The notes under the pieces: generated by a model
What the model was told of the DNA's origin: nothing
The model's input: only the letters and a program-made list of their open reading frames with translations
Database searches by the model: none
Source of the DNA: Zea mays
Lineage: Eukaryota > Streptophyta > Magnoliopsida > Poales > Poaceae
Length of the DNA: 64,000 nt
NCBI RefSeq assembly: GCF_902167145.1
Contig: NC_050099.1
Coordinates: 7,578,434 to 7,642,433 of the forward strand
Reading direction: 5' to 3'
Translations under genes and position numbers: made by a program
Shown here: piece after piece, positions 21,237-33,572 of the stretch
Numbering within the stretch: position 1 is the stretch's first letter
Layout: each line of letters begins with the position of its first letter

Positions 21237-22869
21237 TCTAAACTAACCTTCATCTAAAAGTATGCTGATAAAAAGAAATTAACACACAGGTAGATATACA
21301 TCATATTAAATAAATATATTCCATAAGGCTTACCTAATATAAATAAATGGGGGTATGCATTTGATTTTGCCTAAAGGCATCTCACGACTAGCGATTAGGC
21401 AAGCATAGCATGGTTCAATCAAATTGCAAGTAGATCTTGATCTTTCATGAGTCCTTGTCCCATCACTAATATGTATCTAGAAGTGTAGAACTTATAACAT
21501 CATATTCAAGACTCTATAGAGGGGCATGTATTAACCCCACTAAAGACAAGGGATATCATCCATATGACCCACCCATAAATAAGAGATATCTTTGATGCCT
21601 CAAATCCAAAGCCTATCCAAGAATAATGCTCATGAATACTTTGAATGGCGTCAAAGTGTTGGCTTCTTTCACCTACTCCATCCCACACATCGCGCCAAAT
21701 CCATGGGAAAGCTGATCGCAACGAAGTACATGGCTTTCCACACCCATATATGGCATGTGGTTTATACAAGGAAGTTCATTTCTTACCACCATGAATACAT
21801 GGTAAAAGCCCTACGCTTGGTTGTTGTAAAGGAACTAGTGGACGAACCTCTTTGCTAAAGTACGTTTAGGCTAATGTTAGGTCCACACCATGATGGAGAG
21901 AAAGGTTGGAGGTGGATGAAGAATGTTCACTCCAAAGGAGCAAGCTCTCGCGTGAAAAAAAAGAAGAATGAGGAAAACAAAACCCAAGTTTTGAAGGCAA
22001 AGGTATAAATAAAGATTTTATTTTACTGGTCAAGACACAATAGAGTACATGGTCGGGTGTAGAATAGATAATCATACCATTAAGAGAGGAGCTCTAATTA
22101 GCAAATTCGGTCATATAGTGTCACTAGATGTTGGAACTACATCTATTTACATTGAGGCCTAGTGACACATTAGAGAGTAAGTGAAAATATTTGTGAAAAT
22201 ACTTTTAAAGATATTAACAACCGCCTAACATGTTTGGCAAAGATTTTTAGAGTTGACACGCTTGCAAGGGCCAAAGAAATGTTCTTGGTGCTGCTAATGA
22301 GCATGCATCACACATGTATGGTGTGGCGTCGGACTGGTGCACCGAACACGACGGCAAGGGGTTTTCACTACACAAGGTTTTTTAGAGCATAGTTGAGTCT
22401 TAACGTGCACTAGATCTATGGTCAGTGGACGTGTCTGGTGTCGTATAGGACATGTCTGATGTGACCTGGCCAGAAGACCTGAGAGTGTAGACTTTGAAAA
22501 AAATGCCTTGTAAAAACTACAATATGAGTTTAGTGTGGCACCTAACGTTGCACCAAACGGGCATTCTATAGAGGTTGCAAAAATGGGTCTCAAGACACTT
22601 TCACCAAACAGGATCGGTGTGGCACCGAACGTCTAATATGTTGAACTACTAGTTTTGGGGCCATTTGAAACTAGTCGTTAGGGCATATGGTGTGGAGTAT
22701 GCTATGTCATCGTACATGTCTAATGCCCCTACAATAGATGTGTAAAAAGGTTAATAGTTGAATGGTGGAGTGGGGTTATAAATATACCTTATGGTTGGCC
22801 TTAGCCACGCTCTTGGCACACTATACATTTATGCATATCCCTTGAGAGTTGAGAAACACACTATATTCA
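21237..22869. other. unrecognised DNA, probably including the 5' LTR of an old copia element
   Basis: No gene is supported. From about 22100 the text contains phrases seen in Sirevirus LTRs (CGGACTGGTGCACCGAACACG, GTCTGGTGTCG, AACGGGCATTC). From 22870 it is interrupted by the solo LTR and then continues at 24250-24388 and 48276 onward. The left boundary of this older LTR could not be fixed. Residues 21500-21850 carry a long minus-strand open frame with no recognisable similarity. Confidence 0.35.
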
Positions 22870-24249
22870 TGAAAGTCGCCTAGAGGGGGTGAGTAGGTGA
22901 AACCAAAAAATTATAAACTTTGAACACAAACTTTACCCGAGGTTAGCGTTAGAACGAGTAGTAATGAAATCAGAGTGCGGAAGATAGTTCTTCTTGCCAC
23001 GAGTTGCTCAATCAATGCCGATAACTTTGGGAGCTAACTCAAAATGATCTTAAGCAAGAGAACATAGAGAGAGAAGGGGGATGAAGAATCAAATCGCAAT
23101 GCAAGACTAACACAAAGACACAGGCGATTTGTTTCCCGAGGTTTGGTTCCAAAGAACCTACTCCCCGTTGAGGAGGCCACATAGGTCAGGTCTTTTCAAC
23201 CCTTTCCTTCTCTCAAACGGTCACTTAGACTTGGATGAGTGCTTATTCTTAATCTAGAGGGTCACTTAGACACCGCAATGATCACCACACACTTAGATGT
23301 CTCTTGCTAGCTTTACAAGTCAATGAGAATTTAGAAAGGGAGGAAGAAAGCATGATCAAGAAACCAAGCAATAAGAGGAACAAGAAAACACAAGATCACA
23401 CTCTCTCTAAAGTCCCTCCAAGGTGCTAATCACTAGAGATTACAAATCACAATTATGACACTTGGAGGAGTTTTGAGGTTTGTGAGTATGGCTTGGAGTG
23501 AGAACTTGCTCTTGCAATGAATGTGAAGAATGAATGCTTGGATGCATATGAATGGGGGTGGCTGGGGTGATATTTATAGCCCTCAACCACCACATAGTCG
23601 TTGCCTTCAATCTGCCACACATGGATGTTTCGCGCCCTTCGTCGGGACGGTCCACCTTTACACATCAACGACTGGATTTGCAATGATTAGTAGTAACGGC
23701 TACATCAACAACTATAATCGCATTAAATGTGTCATTAGATGTCAGATAAAGCTGACACGGACGGTCCGATCGTGCATCTAGGCGGTCCGCTTGGACGCTA
23801 AAATTAATTTTACCGAACCCGACACCTTCTGGTTTTTCTGGTCTTCAATGGGTGCACGGTCCGTGCCTAAGGCCGGACAGTCCGCAGATGGTGTCGGACG
23901 ATCTTCACTTATCTTCCGGACGGTCCGTAGTAGAAATATGCATTTTGCACAGTTCCTGTCCAAAGTCATCGAGGAGTCACGGACGGTCCGCCAGAAGGGC
24001 CCGAACGGTTCGAGCTCCTAAATAATTTCCAAAAAGAGCTCATGTTTGAAATAATCTACGTTATTCTGGACAGTTCGCTTTAGAGGCTTGGACGGTCTGT
24101 GCTGCGTTGTTTTGAGGCTTGACCTTTCTTGAAGTGTTTTCTGAGCTCCTGAAATCATAACTTGGTAAACTAGTTAGCTCAATTAGTTGTGATGGTCATC
24201 AATTACCAAAACAAGTGTGGAAATGGTTTTTAGGCCTATTTCCTTTTCA
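22870..24249 (-). mobile_element. solo LTR of a Sirevirus-like copia element
   Basis: The plus strand starts TGAAAGTCGCCTAGAGGG and ends CCTTTTCA. It is 1380 bp and has perfect ATTCA duplications on both sides (22865-22869 and 24250-24254). The start and end match the LTRs at 24389-25570 and 47022-48275, and the interior has the same GGACGGTCCG-type motifs, but it is clearly diverged. No internal region remains, as expected after unequal recombination between two LTRs. By comparison with the related full-length element its orientation is minus. Confidence 0.88.
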
Positions 24250-24388
24250 ATTCACTTGCATCCCTTGACTCGTCAATTGGGTGAGATTGGAGAGCCTCTA
24301 ATGCATTTGTATTGTCATTTTTGTATCTCATGGCACTAGTTAGGCGTATCGACTAGTGGAGCTCTTGTTACTCTTAGTGATTGTCGTC
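24250..24388 (+). mobile_element. middle piece of the older copia LTR
   Basis: About 140 bases of older sequence lie between the solo LTR and the next copia insertion. They join naturally to the sequence after 48276 (TTAGTGATTGTCGTC then ACCTAGCTAGCC) once the inserted element and one target copy are removed. Confidence 0.55.
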
Positions 24389-25570
24389 TAAAAGTCGCCT
24401 AGAGGGGGGTGAATAGGCAAATCTGAAATTTATAAACTTTAAGCACCACTATAAGTCGGGGTTAGCGTTAGAAATAAAAGCGAGTCCGAAAGAGAGGCGA
24501 AAACAAATCACAAGCAAATGAAGAGTGTGACACGGTGATTTGTTTTACCGAGGTTCGGTTCTTGCAAACCTACTCCCCGTTGAGGTGGTCACAAAGACCA
24601 GGTCTCTTTCAACCCTTTCCCTCTCTCAAACGGTCACTTAGACCGAGTGAGCTTTTCTCCTCAATCAATTGGGACACTTAGTCCCTACAAGGACCACCAC
24701 ACAATTGGTGTCTCTTGCTTTGATTACAAAGATGTTGAGAACAAGAGATGGGGAAGAAGAAAAGCGATCCAAGCGCAAGAGCTCAAAGAACACGGGCAAA
24801 ACTCTCTCTTCTAGTCACTAATTGCTTTGAGTGGAATTGGGACTTGGAGAATCTTTGATTCAATCTAATTGTGTCTTGTATTGAATGCACTAGCTCTTGT
24901 ATTGAATGTGTAGGCTAAAAACTTGGATTCCTTGAAGTGTGGTGATTGGGGGTATTTATAGCCCCAACCACCAAAGTGCCCGTTGGGGAGGTTGTCTGTC
25001 GACGGGTGCACCAGACAGTCCGGTGCGCCAGCCACGTCACCCAACCGTTAGGGTTCGACCGTTGGAGCTCTGACATGTGGGGCGACCGGATAGTCCGGTG
25101 GTGCACCGGTCAGGTACTGTTCACTGTCCGGTGCGCCTGCTCTGACTCTACGCGCGCAGTCCGCGTACTGTAGCGTTGTCAGCCGACCGTTGAACTCGAC
25201 CGTTGCGCTGGCGACCGTTGCTCCGCTAGGCACACCGGACAGTCCGGTGCTACACCGGACAGTCCGGTGAATTATAGCGGAGTGGCTTCCCAAAAACCCG
25301 AAGGTGGCAAGTTCAGAGTGGGTTTCCCTGGTGCACCGGACACTGTCCGGTGGCGCACCGGACAGTCCGGTGCGCCAGACCAGGCCAGCCTTCGGTTGCT
25401 TTGCTCCTTTCTTTTTGAACCCTTTCTTTTAACTTTGTGCTGGTTTATTGTGAACCTTTGGCACCTGTAGAACTTATAATCTAGAGCAAACTAGTTAGTC
25501 CAAATATTTGTGTTGGGCAATTCAACCACCAAAATCATTTAGGAAAAGGTTTGATCCCATTTCCCTTTCA
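24389..25570 (-). repeat. 3' LTR of the copia element
   Basis: It is 1182 bp. The plus strand starts TAAAAGTCGCCTAGAGGGG (the terminal TG has become TA) and ends TTTCCCTTTCA. It contains CCGGACAGTCCGGTG-type palindromic repeats, two of them in tandem near 25237-25269. Confidence 0.9.
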
Positions 25571-25588
25571 ATCTCCCCCTTTTTGGTG
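25571..25588 (-). other. polypurine tract of the copia element
   Basis: The minus strand reads CACCAAAAAGGGGGAGAT directly before the 3' LTR (TGAAAGGG). This is the purine run that primes plus-strand synthesis. Confidence 0.85.
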
Positions 25589-26532
25589 ATTGATGCCAAC
25601 ACAAACCAAAGAAAATATATAAGTACAGAGTTGAACTAGTTTACATAAGGTAAGTGCAAAGGTTGCTTGGAATTAAACCAATTTACAATTTCATAACATA
25701 TGCATGGATTGCTTTCTTCATTTTAACATTTTGGACCACGCTTGCACCACTTGTTTTTTTTTTTTGCAAATTCTTTTGGAAATTCTTTTCAAAGTCTTTT
25801 TGCAAATAGTCAAAGGTATATGAATAAGATTTTGATAAGCATTTTCAAGATTTGAAATTTTCTCCCCTTGTTTCAAATGCTTTTCCTTTGACTTCAACAA
25901 AACTGACCCTTAATGAAATTCTCCTCTTAGTGTTCAAGAGGGTTTTTCAAATTGAAAGAAGATCAAATATTTTAGATACCAATAGAATTTCTTAGAGGAA
26001 AACTAATTTCAAAGATACCAATTTTTGAAATATCACAAATACAATACCAATTGAAAACAACATTTACAACTTTTGAAATTGGCGTGGTGGTGCGGTCCTT
26101 TTGCTTTGGGCTAATACTCTCTCCCCCTTTGGCATTAATCGCCAAAAACGGAGTCATTAGAGCCCTTTTTAAATTCTCTCCCCCTTTGGCAAATAATATA
26201 TGAGTGAAGGATTATACCAAAGTTGGAGAGCGATGTGAAGTGACAGCGAAGGAGAAATAATACGATGGAGTGGAGTGGAAGCCTTGTCTTCGCCGAAGAC
26301 TCCATTTCCCTTTCAATCTATGACTTAGCATGAAATACACTTGAAAACCACATTAGTCATAGTAAATGAAAGAGAGATGATCAAAGGTACATAAATGAGC
26401 TATGTGTGCAAAAATATCAATCAAAATTCCTAGAATCAAGAATGTTTAGCTCATGCCTAAGTTTGGTAAAGGTTTTCTCATCTAATGGCTTGGTAAAGAT
26501 ATCAGCTAATTGTTCTTTGGTGCTCACATAGG
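25589..26532 (-). other. non-coding 3' region of the copia element
   Basis: Between RNase H and the polypurine tract I see only A/T-rich sequence with further purine-rich runs on the minus strand (near 26113, 26186 and 26310). Sireviruses often carry multiple such tracts here. No envelope-like frame is present. Confidence 0.5.
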
Positions 26533-27075
26533 CTATCTCGATATCCCCCTTTGTTGGTGACCCCTCAAAAAGTGATATCGAATGGCTATGTGTTTAGTGC
26601 GGCTGTGCTCAACGGGATTATCCGCCATGCGGATTGCACTCTCATTATCACATAGGAGAGGAACTTTGGTTAATTTGTAACCATAGTCCCTAAGGGTTTG
26701 CCTCATCCAAAGAAATTGCGCGCAACAATAGCCTGCGACAATGTACTCGGCTTCGTCGGTTGAAAGAGCTACTGAGTTTTGTTTCTTTGAAGCCCAAGAC
26801 ACCAGGGATCTTCCCAAGAACTAACAAGTCCCTGATGTGCTCTTTCTATCAATCTTACACCCTGCCCAATCAACATCTGAATAATCTTTTAAATCAAAGG
26901 TGGATCCCTTGGGGTACCAAAAACCAAACTTAGGTGTATGAACTAAATATCTCAAGATTCGTTTCACGGCCCTAAGGTGAACTTCCTTAGGATCGGCTTG
27001 GAATCTTGCACACATGCATACGGAAAGCATAATATTCGGTCGAGATGCACATAAATAGAGTAAAGATCCTATCAT
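26533..27075 (-). pseudogene. copia RT C-terminus and RNase H
   Basis: The minus strand reads the RT connection (IGSLLYLCASRPNIMLSVCM, RAVKRILRYLVHTPKFGFWY, a DVDWAGCK...RKSTSGTC block). An in-frame stop follows at about 26821, and then RNase H (LGRSLVSWASKKQNSVALST, EAEYI, LLCDNESAIRMADNPVEHSR, HIAIRYHFLR). The catalytic Asp and Glu positions seem kept. The frame ends early at the left because of a further change. It is separated from the main pol frame by a one-base loss after TKFG near 27171. Confidence 0.85.
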
Positions 27076-27170
27076 CGACTGGTATACCTTTTGATCTACG
27101 GTTTTACCTCACGTGTCGAGGTCGAGATGCCCATTGGTTCCCATGGGTGTCTTGATGGGCTTGGCATCCT

Positions 27171-29051
27171 TCATCCAAACTTGGTAAGTATATCTTGAGT
27201 GTACTTGGTTTGGCTGATGAAGGTGCCCTCTTGGAGTTGCTTGACTTGAAATCCTAAGAAATACTTTAACTCCCCCATCATAGACATCTCAAATTTTTGA
27301 ATCATGATCCTACTAAACTCTTCACATGTAGATTTGTTAGTAGACCCAAATATGATATCATCAACATAAATTTGGCATACAAACAAATCATTTGCAATAG
27401 TTTTAGTAAAGAGAGTAGGATCGGCTTTTCCGACTTTGAAGCCATTAGCGATAAGGAAATCTCTTAGGCATTCATACCATGCTCTTGGGGCTTGCTTGAG
27501 CCCATAAAGCGCCTTAGAGAGTTTATAAACATGGTTAGGGTACTCACTATCTTCAAAGCCGGGAGGTTTCTCAACATAGACCTCCTCCTTGATTGGTCCA
27601 TTTAGGAAGGCACTCTTCACGTCCATTTGATAAAGCTTGAAGCCATGGTAAGTAGCATAGGCAAGTAATATGCGAATTGACTCAAGCCTAGCTACGGGTG
27701 CATAGGTTTCACCAAAGTCCAAACCTTCGATTTGTGAATATCCCTTGGCCACAAGTCGGGCTTTGTTCCTTATCATCACACTATGCTCATCTTGCTTGTT
27801 GCGGAAGACCCACTTGGTTCCTACAACATTTTGATTAGGACGTGGAACAAGATGCCATACCTTATTTCTCGTGAAGTTGTTGAGTTCCTCTTGCATTACC
27901 AACACCCAATCTGAATCCCTTAATGCATCTTCCACCCTGTATGGCTCAATAGAAGACACAAAGAAGTAATGTTCACAAAAATGAGCGACACAAGATCGAG
28001 TGGTTACCCCCTTATGAATATCACCGAGGATGGAGTTCACGGGGTGATCTCGTTGTATCGCTTGGTGGACTCTTGGGTGAGGCGGTCGTGGATCCTCATC
28101 ATCTTTCTTGTCTTGATCATTGGTATCTCCCCCTTGATCATTGTCCTCCTCTTGAGGTGGCTCTTCTTGATCTTCATTTTCATCATCTTGAGCTTGATCC
28201 TTATCTTGAGTTGGTGGAGATGCTTGCATGGAAGATGATGGTTGATCTTGTGCTTGTGGAGGCTCTTTGGATTCTTTAGGACACACATCCCCAATGGACA
28301 TGTTCCTTAACGCGACGCACGGAGCCTCTTCATCATCTACCTCATCAAGATCAACTTGCTCTACTTGAGAGCCGTTAGTCTCATCAAACACAATGTCACA
28401 AGAAACTTCAACTAGTCCAGTGGACTTGTTAAAGACTCTATATGCCCTTGTGTTTGAATCATAACCAAGTAAAAAGCCTTCTACATCCTTAGGAGCAAAT
28501 TTAGATTTTCTACCTCTTTTAACAAGAATAAAGCATTTGCTACCAAAGACTCTAAAATATGAAACATTTGGCTTTTTACCGGTGAGGAGTTCATAAGATG
28601 TCTTCTTGAGGATTCGGTGAAGGTAGAGACGGTTGATGGCGTAGCAAGCGGTGTTGATTGCTTCCGCCCAAAACCGGTCCGAAGTCTTGTACTCATCAAG
28701 CATGGTCCTCGCCATGTCAAGTAGAGTTCTATTCTTCCTCTCCACTACACCATTTTGTTGTGGTGTGTAGGGAGAAGAGAACTCATGCTTGATGCCCTCG
28801 TCCTCAAGAAAGCCTTCAACTTGAGAGTTCTTGAACTTCGTCCCGTTGTCACTTCTAATCTTTTTGATTCTCAATCCGAACTCATTTTGAGCCCGTCTCA
28901 AGAATCCTTTTAAGGTCTCTTGGGTTTGTGATTTTTCCTGCAAAAAGAACACCCAAGTGAAGCGAGAATAATCATCCACAATTACAAGACAATACTTACT
29001 CCCGCCGATGCTTATGTAAGCGGCTGAATAGATCCATGTGGAGTAGCTCAA
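27171..29051 (-). pseudogene. copia integrase core and reverse transcriptase
   Basis: This is a 626-codon open frame on the minus strand. The N-terminal part is the integrase core: [27 protein letters not shown] and [20 protein letters not shown] give the D,D,E triad. Then come the C-terminal GKKP motif region ([20 protein letters not shown]), an acidic linker rich in Asp, Glu and Gln, and the RT ([37 protein letters not shown]). The YVDD catalytic motif is intact. The frame starts late because a short deletion near 29020 shifts the frame after HMDLF, and it ends early at 27171 because one base is lost. So it is a long but incomplete pol. Confidence 0.92.
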
Positions 29052-29106
29052 GCGGCCTGTCGGTCGTCATGATGTTCTTGTGTGGATGATGAACACCAAC
29101 TTGCTT

Positions 29107-29650
29107 TCATGCTTGGCATGCACTACAAACCCTGTCTTTCTCAAAATGAACATTGGTTAGTCCTAAAATGTGCTCTCCCTTTAGAAGCTTGTGAAGATTC
29201 TTCATCCCAACATGGGCTAGTCGGCGATGCCAGAGCCAACCCATATTAGTCTTAGCAATTAAGCAAGTGTCGAGTTCAGCTCTATTGAAATCAACTAAGT
29301 ATAGCTGACCCTCTAACACTCCCTTGAATGCTACTGAATCATCACTTCTTCTAAAGACAGTGACACCTACATCAGTGAATAGACAGTTGTAACCCATATT
29401 GCATAATTGAGAAACTGAAAGCAAATTGTAATCTAATGAATCTACAAGAAAAACATTGGAAATAGAATGGTCAGGTGATATAGCAATTTTACCAAGTCCT
29501 TTGACCAAACCTTGATTCCCATCCCCGAATGTGATAGCTCTTTGGGGATCATGGTTTTTCTCATAGGAGGAGAACATCCTTTTCTCCCTTGTCATATGGT
29601 TTGTGCACCCGCTATCAATGATCCAACTTGAGCTCCCGGATGCATAAACC
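29107..29650 (-). pseudogene. copia protease end and GAG-pre-integrase domain
   Basis: The minus strand carries the end of the protease region (DSGCTNHMTREKRMF, with the DSG active site just upstream of 29595), then FGDGNQGLVKGLGKI, SVSQLCNMGYNCLFTD, and the zinc-finger region WLWHRRLAHVGMKNLHKL and CSACQA. A TGA at about 29107 stops the frame immediately after the HHCC finger, where the family continues into integrase. Confidence 0.85.
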
Positions 29651-29662
29651 TACAAAACAATT

Positions 29663-30727
29663 TTAGGCCTTGTTCTTAGGTACCCAAACGGTCTTGGGTC
29701 CTTTGACATTAGAAACAAGCACCTTGGGTACCCAAACACAAGTCTTCGAGCCCTTGTGTTTGGCCCCAACATATTTGGCAACTACTTTGCCTGATTTGTT
29801 AGATAAAACATATGAAGCATCAAAAGTCTTAAATGAAATGTTATGATCATTTGATGCAATAGGAGATTTCTTTTTAGGCAATTTAACATGAGTGGATTGC
29901 CTAAAACTAGATGCCTCACTCTTATACATAAAAGCATGATGAGAGCCAGAGTGAGACTTCCTAGAGTGAATTCTCCTAATCTTGTGCTCGAGATAACCAG
30001 CAGGATATAAAATGTAACCCTCGTTATCCTGAGCCATGGGAGCCTTGCCCTTCACAATATTAGACAATCTTTTAGGGGTTTTAAGCTTGACATTGTCTCC
30101 CTGTTGGAAGCCAATGCCATCCTTAATCCCAGGGCGTCTCCCATTATAGGGCATGCTTCTAGCAAATTTAAATTTCTCATTTTCTAAGTCATGCTCATTA
30201 ATTTTAGCACTAAGTTGAGCTATGTGATCATTTTGTTGTTTGATTAAAGCTAGGTGATCATTAATAGCATCAACATTAATGTCTCTACATCTAGTACAAA
30301 TAGTAACATGCTCAATGGTAGATGTAGAGGGTTTGCAAACATTTAATTCATCAATCTTAGGATGTAACATGATATTTTCATTTCTAAGATTGGAAATAGA
30401 AATATTGTAAACATTTAAGTCTTTAGCCTTAGCAATTAATTTTTCATTCTCAATTTTAAGGCTAGAGAGTGATGCATTCAACTTGTCAATCTTAGTAATC
30501 AAACTAGCATTATCATTTCTAAGATTAACAATTGAATCATCACAAACATCTAACTTCTCAACCTTAGCAATTAATTTTGCATTTTCATTTCTAAGGCTTG
30601 AGATAATATCATGGCAAGTGCTTAGCTCACTAGTCAATTTTTCACATTTTTCTACTTCCTGAGCATAAGCATTTTTAACTTTAACATGCTTCTTGTTTTC
30701 CTTAATAAGGAAGTCCTCTGGGCTATC
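29663..30727 (-). pseudogene. copia gag-pol spacer with long coiled coil
   Basis: The minus-strand frame has heptad-like repeats (SSLRNENAKLIAKVEKLDVC, VNLRNDNASLITKIDKLN, SNLRNENIMLHPKIDELN) separated by Cys-containing turns. Then come a CTRCRD motif and a basic Ser/Lys-rich segment ending in VWVPK repeats. This long spacer is typical of Sirevirus elements. The frame runs into the gypsy LTR at 30728; the other half of the interrupted region resumes at 45415. Confidence 0.8.
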
Positions 30728-32169
30728 TGTCGGCGTTTCGACCCCGGGGGGGTCCCTAGACCGACGAGTAAATTGTCGCTGCGTGTCCCAGCCCAGATGA
30801 GTCGGCGCGAGACGGAACACTAGGGGGAAACAATAAGGGGAACCGCGGCTCGTGTTGTCCTGCGCCCAGGGCGGATGCACTTGCAGTAGGGGGTTACAAG
30901 CGTTCGCGAGGGAGAGAGAGAGGGAGGATGTCCGTCAGCCCGTTCTCCCGCGCGGCCACCTTCTCGTACGAGAGCCCTGGACCTTCCTTTTATAGACGTA
31001 GGGAGAAGGCCCAGGTGTACAATGGGGAGTGTAGCAGTGTGCTAACGTGTCTAGCAGAGAAGAGCCAGAGCCCTATGTACATGCCGACGTGGCTGTTGGA
31101 GAGGTATTGGTGCCCTGTTCACGTGATGTCGTGGCCGTCGGAGGAGCGCTTGAGCCCTGTAGAAGCACAGCTGTCGGGGCTGTCGGGTCCTTGCTGACGT
31201 CTCTTTGCTTCCGTAAGGGGCTGAGAACCGTCGTCGTCATAGGAGCATGCGGGGTGCTATCATTACTTGTTTTACCGGGGCGAGCCAGATGGGACGCCGG
31301 TCTTGTTCCCCATAGCCTGAGCTAGCTAGGGGTAGGGTAATGATGTACCCCCCTGCGACGTGGTCGGTCCGAGCCCAAGGTCGGGCAAGGCGGTGACTCC
31401 TCTGAGGTCGAGGCTAAGTCCGAGCCCTGGGTTCGGGCGAGGCAGAGATCGTCTTTCGAGGTCGAGGTGGAGTCCGAGCCCTGGGGTCAGGCGAGGCGGA
31501 GACCGTCTTCCGAGGTCGACGTGGTCAGTCCGAGCCCTGGGGTCGGGCGAGGCGGAGACCGTCTTCCAAGGTCGAGGTGGAGTCCGAGCCCTGGGGTCGG
31601 GCGAGGCGGAGACCGTCTTCCGAGGTCGAGGTGGAGTCCGAGCCCTGGGGTCGGGCGAGGCGGAGCTTCCTATGGCGCCTGAGGCTGGACTTGGCTGCTG
31701 TCAGCCTCACCCTTGCGGGTGGCATAGCAGTCGGAGCAGTGCAGGCGGCGCTATTCTCCTGTCAGGTCAGTCAGTGGAGGGGTGAAATGACTGCGGTCAC
31801 TTCGGCCCTGTCGACTGAGGAACGTGCGTTGGGATAAGGTGTCAGACGATCCTTGCATTGAATGCTCCTGCGATACGGTCGGTTGGCGAGGCGATCTGGC
31901 CAAGGTTGCTTCCCCGCGAAGCCTGCCCGAGCTGGGCCTCGGGCGAGTAGAAGGTGCGCCCGTTACTTGAGGAGACCCTCGGGCGAGACGTGAATCCACC
32001 TGGGTCTGCTGTTCTTGCCCGAGGCTGGGCTCGGGCGAGGCGAGATCGTGTCCCTTGGATGGAGCCTTGACCAGAATTGCGCCCATCAGGCCTTTGCAGC
32101 TTCGTGCTGATGGTGGTTACCAGCCGAGTTTAGGAGCCTTGGGGGTACCCCTAATTATGGTCCCCGACA
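30728..32169 (-). repeat. 3' LTR of the gypsy element
   Basis: It is 1442 bp, TGTCGGCG...CCCCGACA on the plus strand, with a tandem repeat at 31370-31680. It differs from the partner LTR by scattered substitutions and small indels such as the length of the G run at 30745. Confidence 0.9.
31370..31680. repeat. ~54-bp tandem repeat in the gypsy LTR
   Basis: About five copies of a unit containing GTCCGAGCCCTGGGGTCGGG, then CGAGGCGGAGACCGTCTTCC and GAGGTCGAGGTG, lie in a row. The other LTR holds the same array at about 44610-44910. The last copy is joined to AGCTTCCTATGGCGCC. Confidence 0.85.
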
Positions 32170-33434
32170 GTAGCCCCCGAGCCTCAAAGGGAGTGTTGAT
32201 ACTCGCTTGGAGGCTTTGTCACACTTTTTTCAAGGGGACCGGCCTTTCTCGGTTACACTTTGCTCTGGTGGGTGCGCGCGAGCGCACCCGCCGGGTGTAG
32301 CCCTCGAGGCCTCGGAGGAGTGATTTGACTCCTCCGAGGTCTTAGTGCCTTTCGTGATGCCTCGGCCGGTCTGGTTGTTCCCTCATGCGATCTGATCGTA
32401 GTCCGGGTGCATGGTCAGGTTCCGAGTTCTCGGGCTGGTATGTTGACGCTGTCAACGGTTTGGCCGGAGCCGGGTTTGCGAGAGCAGCCCCCGAGCCTCT
32501 GCACAGGGCGAGAGGACGGTCAAGGACTGACTCGGCTTTTTTCATACGCCCCTTCGTCGCCTTTCCGCAAGGAGGAGGGGGGAAAGCGCCATGTTGCCCT
32601 CGGAGGGCGCCGAACATGGTGTCTCCAGAGAGTTGCTAACGGGTGATCCGAGTGGACACCCGTGCCCTGTTCGATAAGGATCGGCTAGTGGCCCAGAGGC
32701 GCGCTCCAAAAGTACCTGCAGATGATTTGCCGGACCCGGTCCCGTTTGATAGGGTCCGAGGGCTCGATGCCTCCCTCTGATGGGATTCCATTACAGAATC
32801 GCTCCTGTTGGTCTCGGAAATGTCCTAGGGTACCTCGAGAGCGTAGCCCAAGCCTCGGCCATGTATCAGACGTACCCAGAGTCATCCCTCGCTCTGCGTG
32901 TTCTAAGGCGGCTGTCGAACCCTTCGGGGGGCCAGCCTTCGAACCCCTGATTAGTAGTGGGCGTGGAGCCCGAGTGGCCTGAGGCGGTTGTCGAACCTTT
33001 CCGAGGGGCCAGCCTTCGAACCTCTAATCAGTAGGAGGGCTCGGAGCCCGAGTGCTCTGAGGCGACTGTCGAACCCTTCCGAGGGGCCCGCCTTTGAACC
33101 TCTTATCAATAGAGGGGCTCGGGGCCCGCTTCCTTCGCGGAGAAGGATCCCTTTCGGACTATCCCGTTTCCCGGTCCCTGTAGCAAGAGAGAGAGAAAGG
33201 GGAAGAGGAAAAGGATACGAAATTTAACGACGTGGCGCACCTTTTTTGACGCGGTTATTATGGCAGAGGTGAAGCGTCGCCCGCTTCGCCTGCCCTGCCG
33301 TGGAGTTAATGCGACGGGACGAGTGGTTCGCGGGGCAGCCGTTGCGCGAGCCGTTCGAGGAACGGGCGTTTCGCCTTCGAGTTTTGAATTTCGCGGCGGG
33401 TTCGGGCGAAGTGTTGAACGGGTCTTGCCCGGGC
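32170..33434. other. gypsy 3' non-coding region
   Basis: The stretch runs from the polypurine tract adjoining the LTR to the antisense promoter. It holds a degenerate ~75-base direct repeat at 32900-33120 (GGCTGTCGAACCCTT, GGGGCCAGCCTTCGAACC, AGGGGCTCGG, three copies). No coding block is recognised. Confidence 0.55.
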
Positions 33435-33444
33435 CTTTATATAT
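33435..33444 (+). promoter_or_regulatory. TATA box of the antisense gene in the gypsy
   Basis: TTTATATATT stands about 130-140 bases upstream of the antisense ATG (33573 or 33579) in otherwise GC-rich sequence, so it is well placed for a plus-strand core promoter. Confidence 0.5.
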
Positions 33445-33572
33445 TCGGAAGAGGGACCGGTGGTGATTTTTTACTCCGCTGCTTGCCTCCCGCTTTGTTT
33501 TCCGCAACATGAGGGAACAGCAAGAGAAAGAAAAACCGTGCACCTCGTCCGCTCCGCCGCCACCCCCTTCGC

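Noticed and set aside
31360..31785. Repetitive plus-strand frame in the gypsy LTR
   Set aside because: It is a translation of the 54-bp tandem repeat, whose unit length is a multiple of three; similar frames occur on the other strand.
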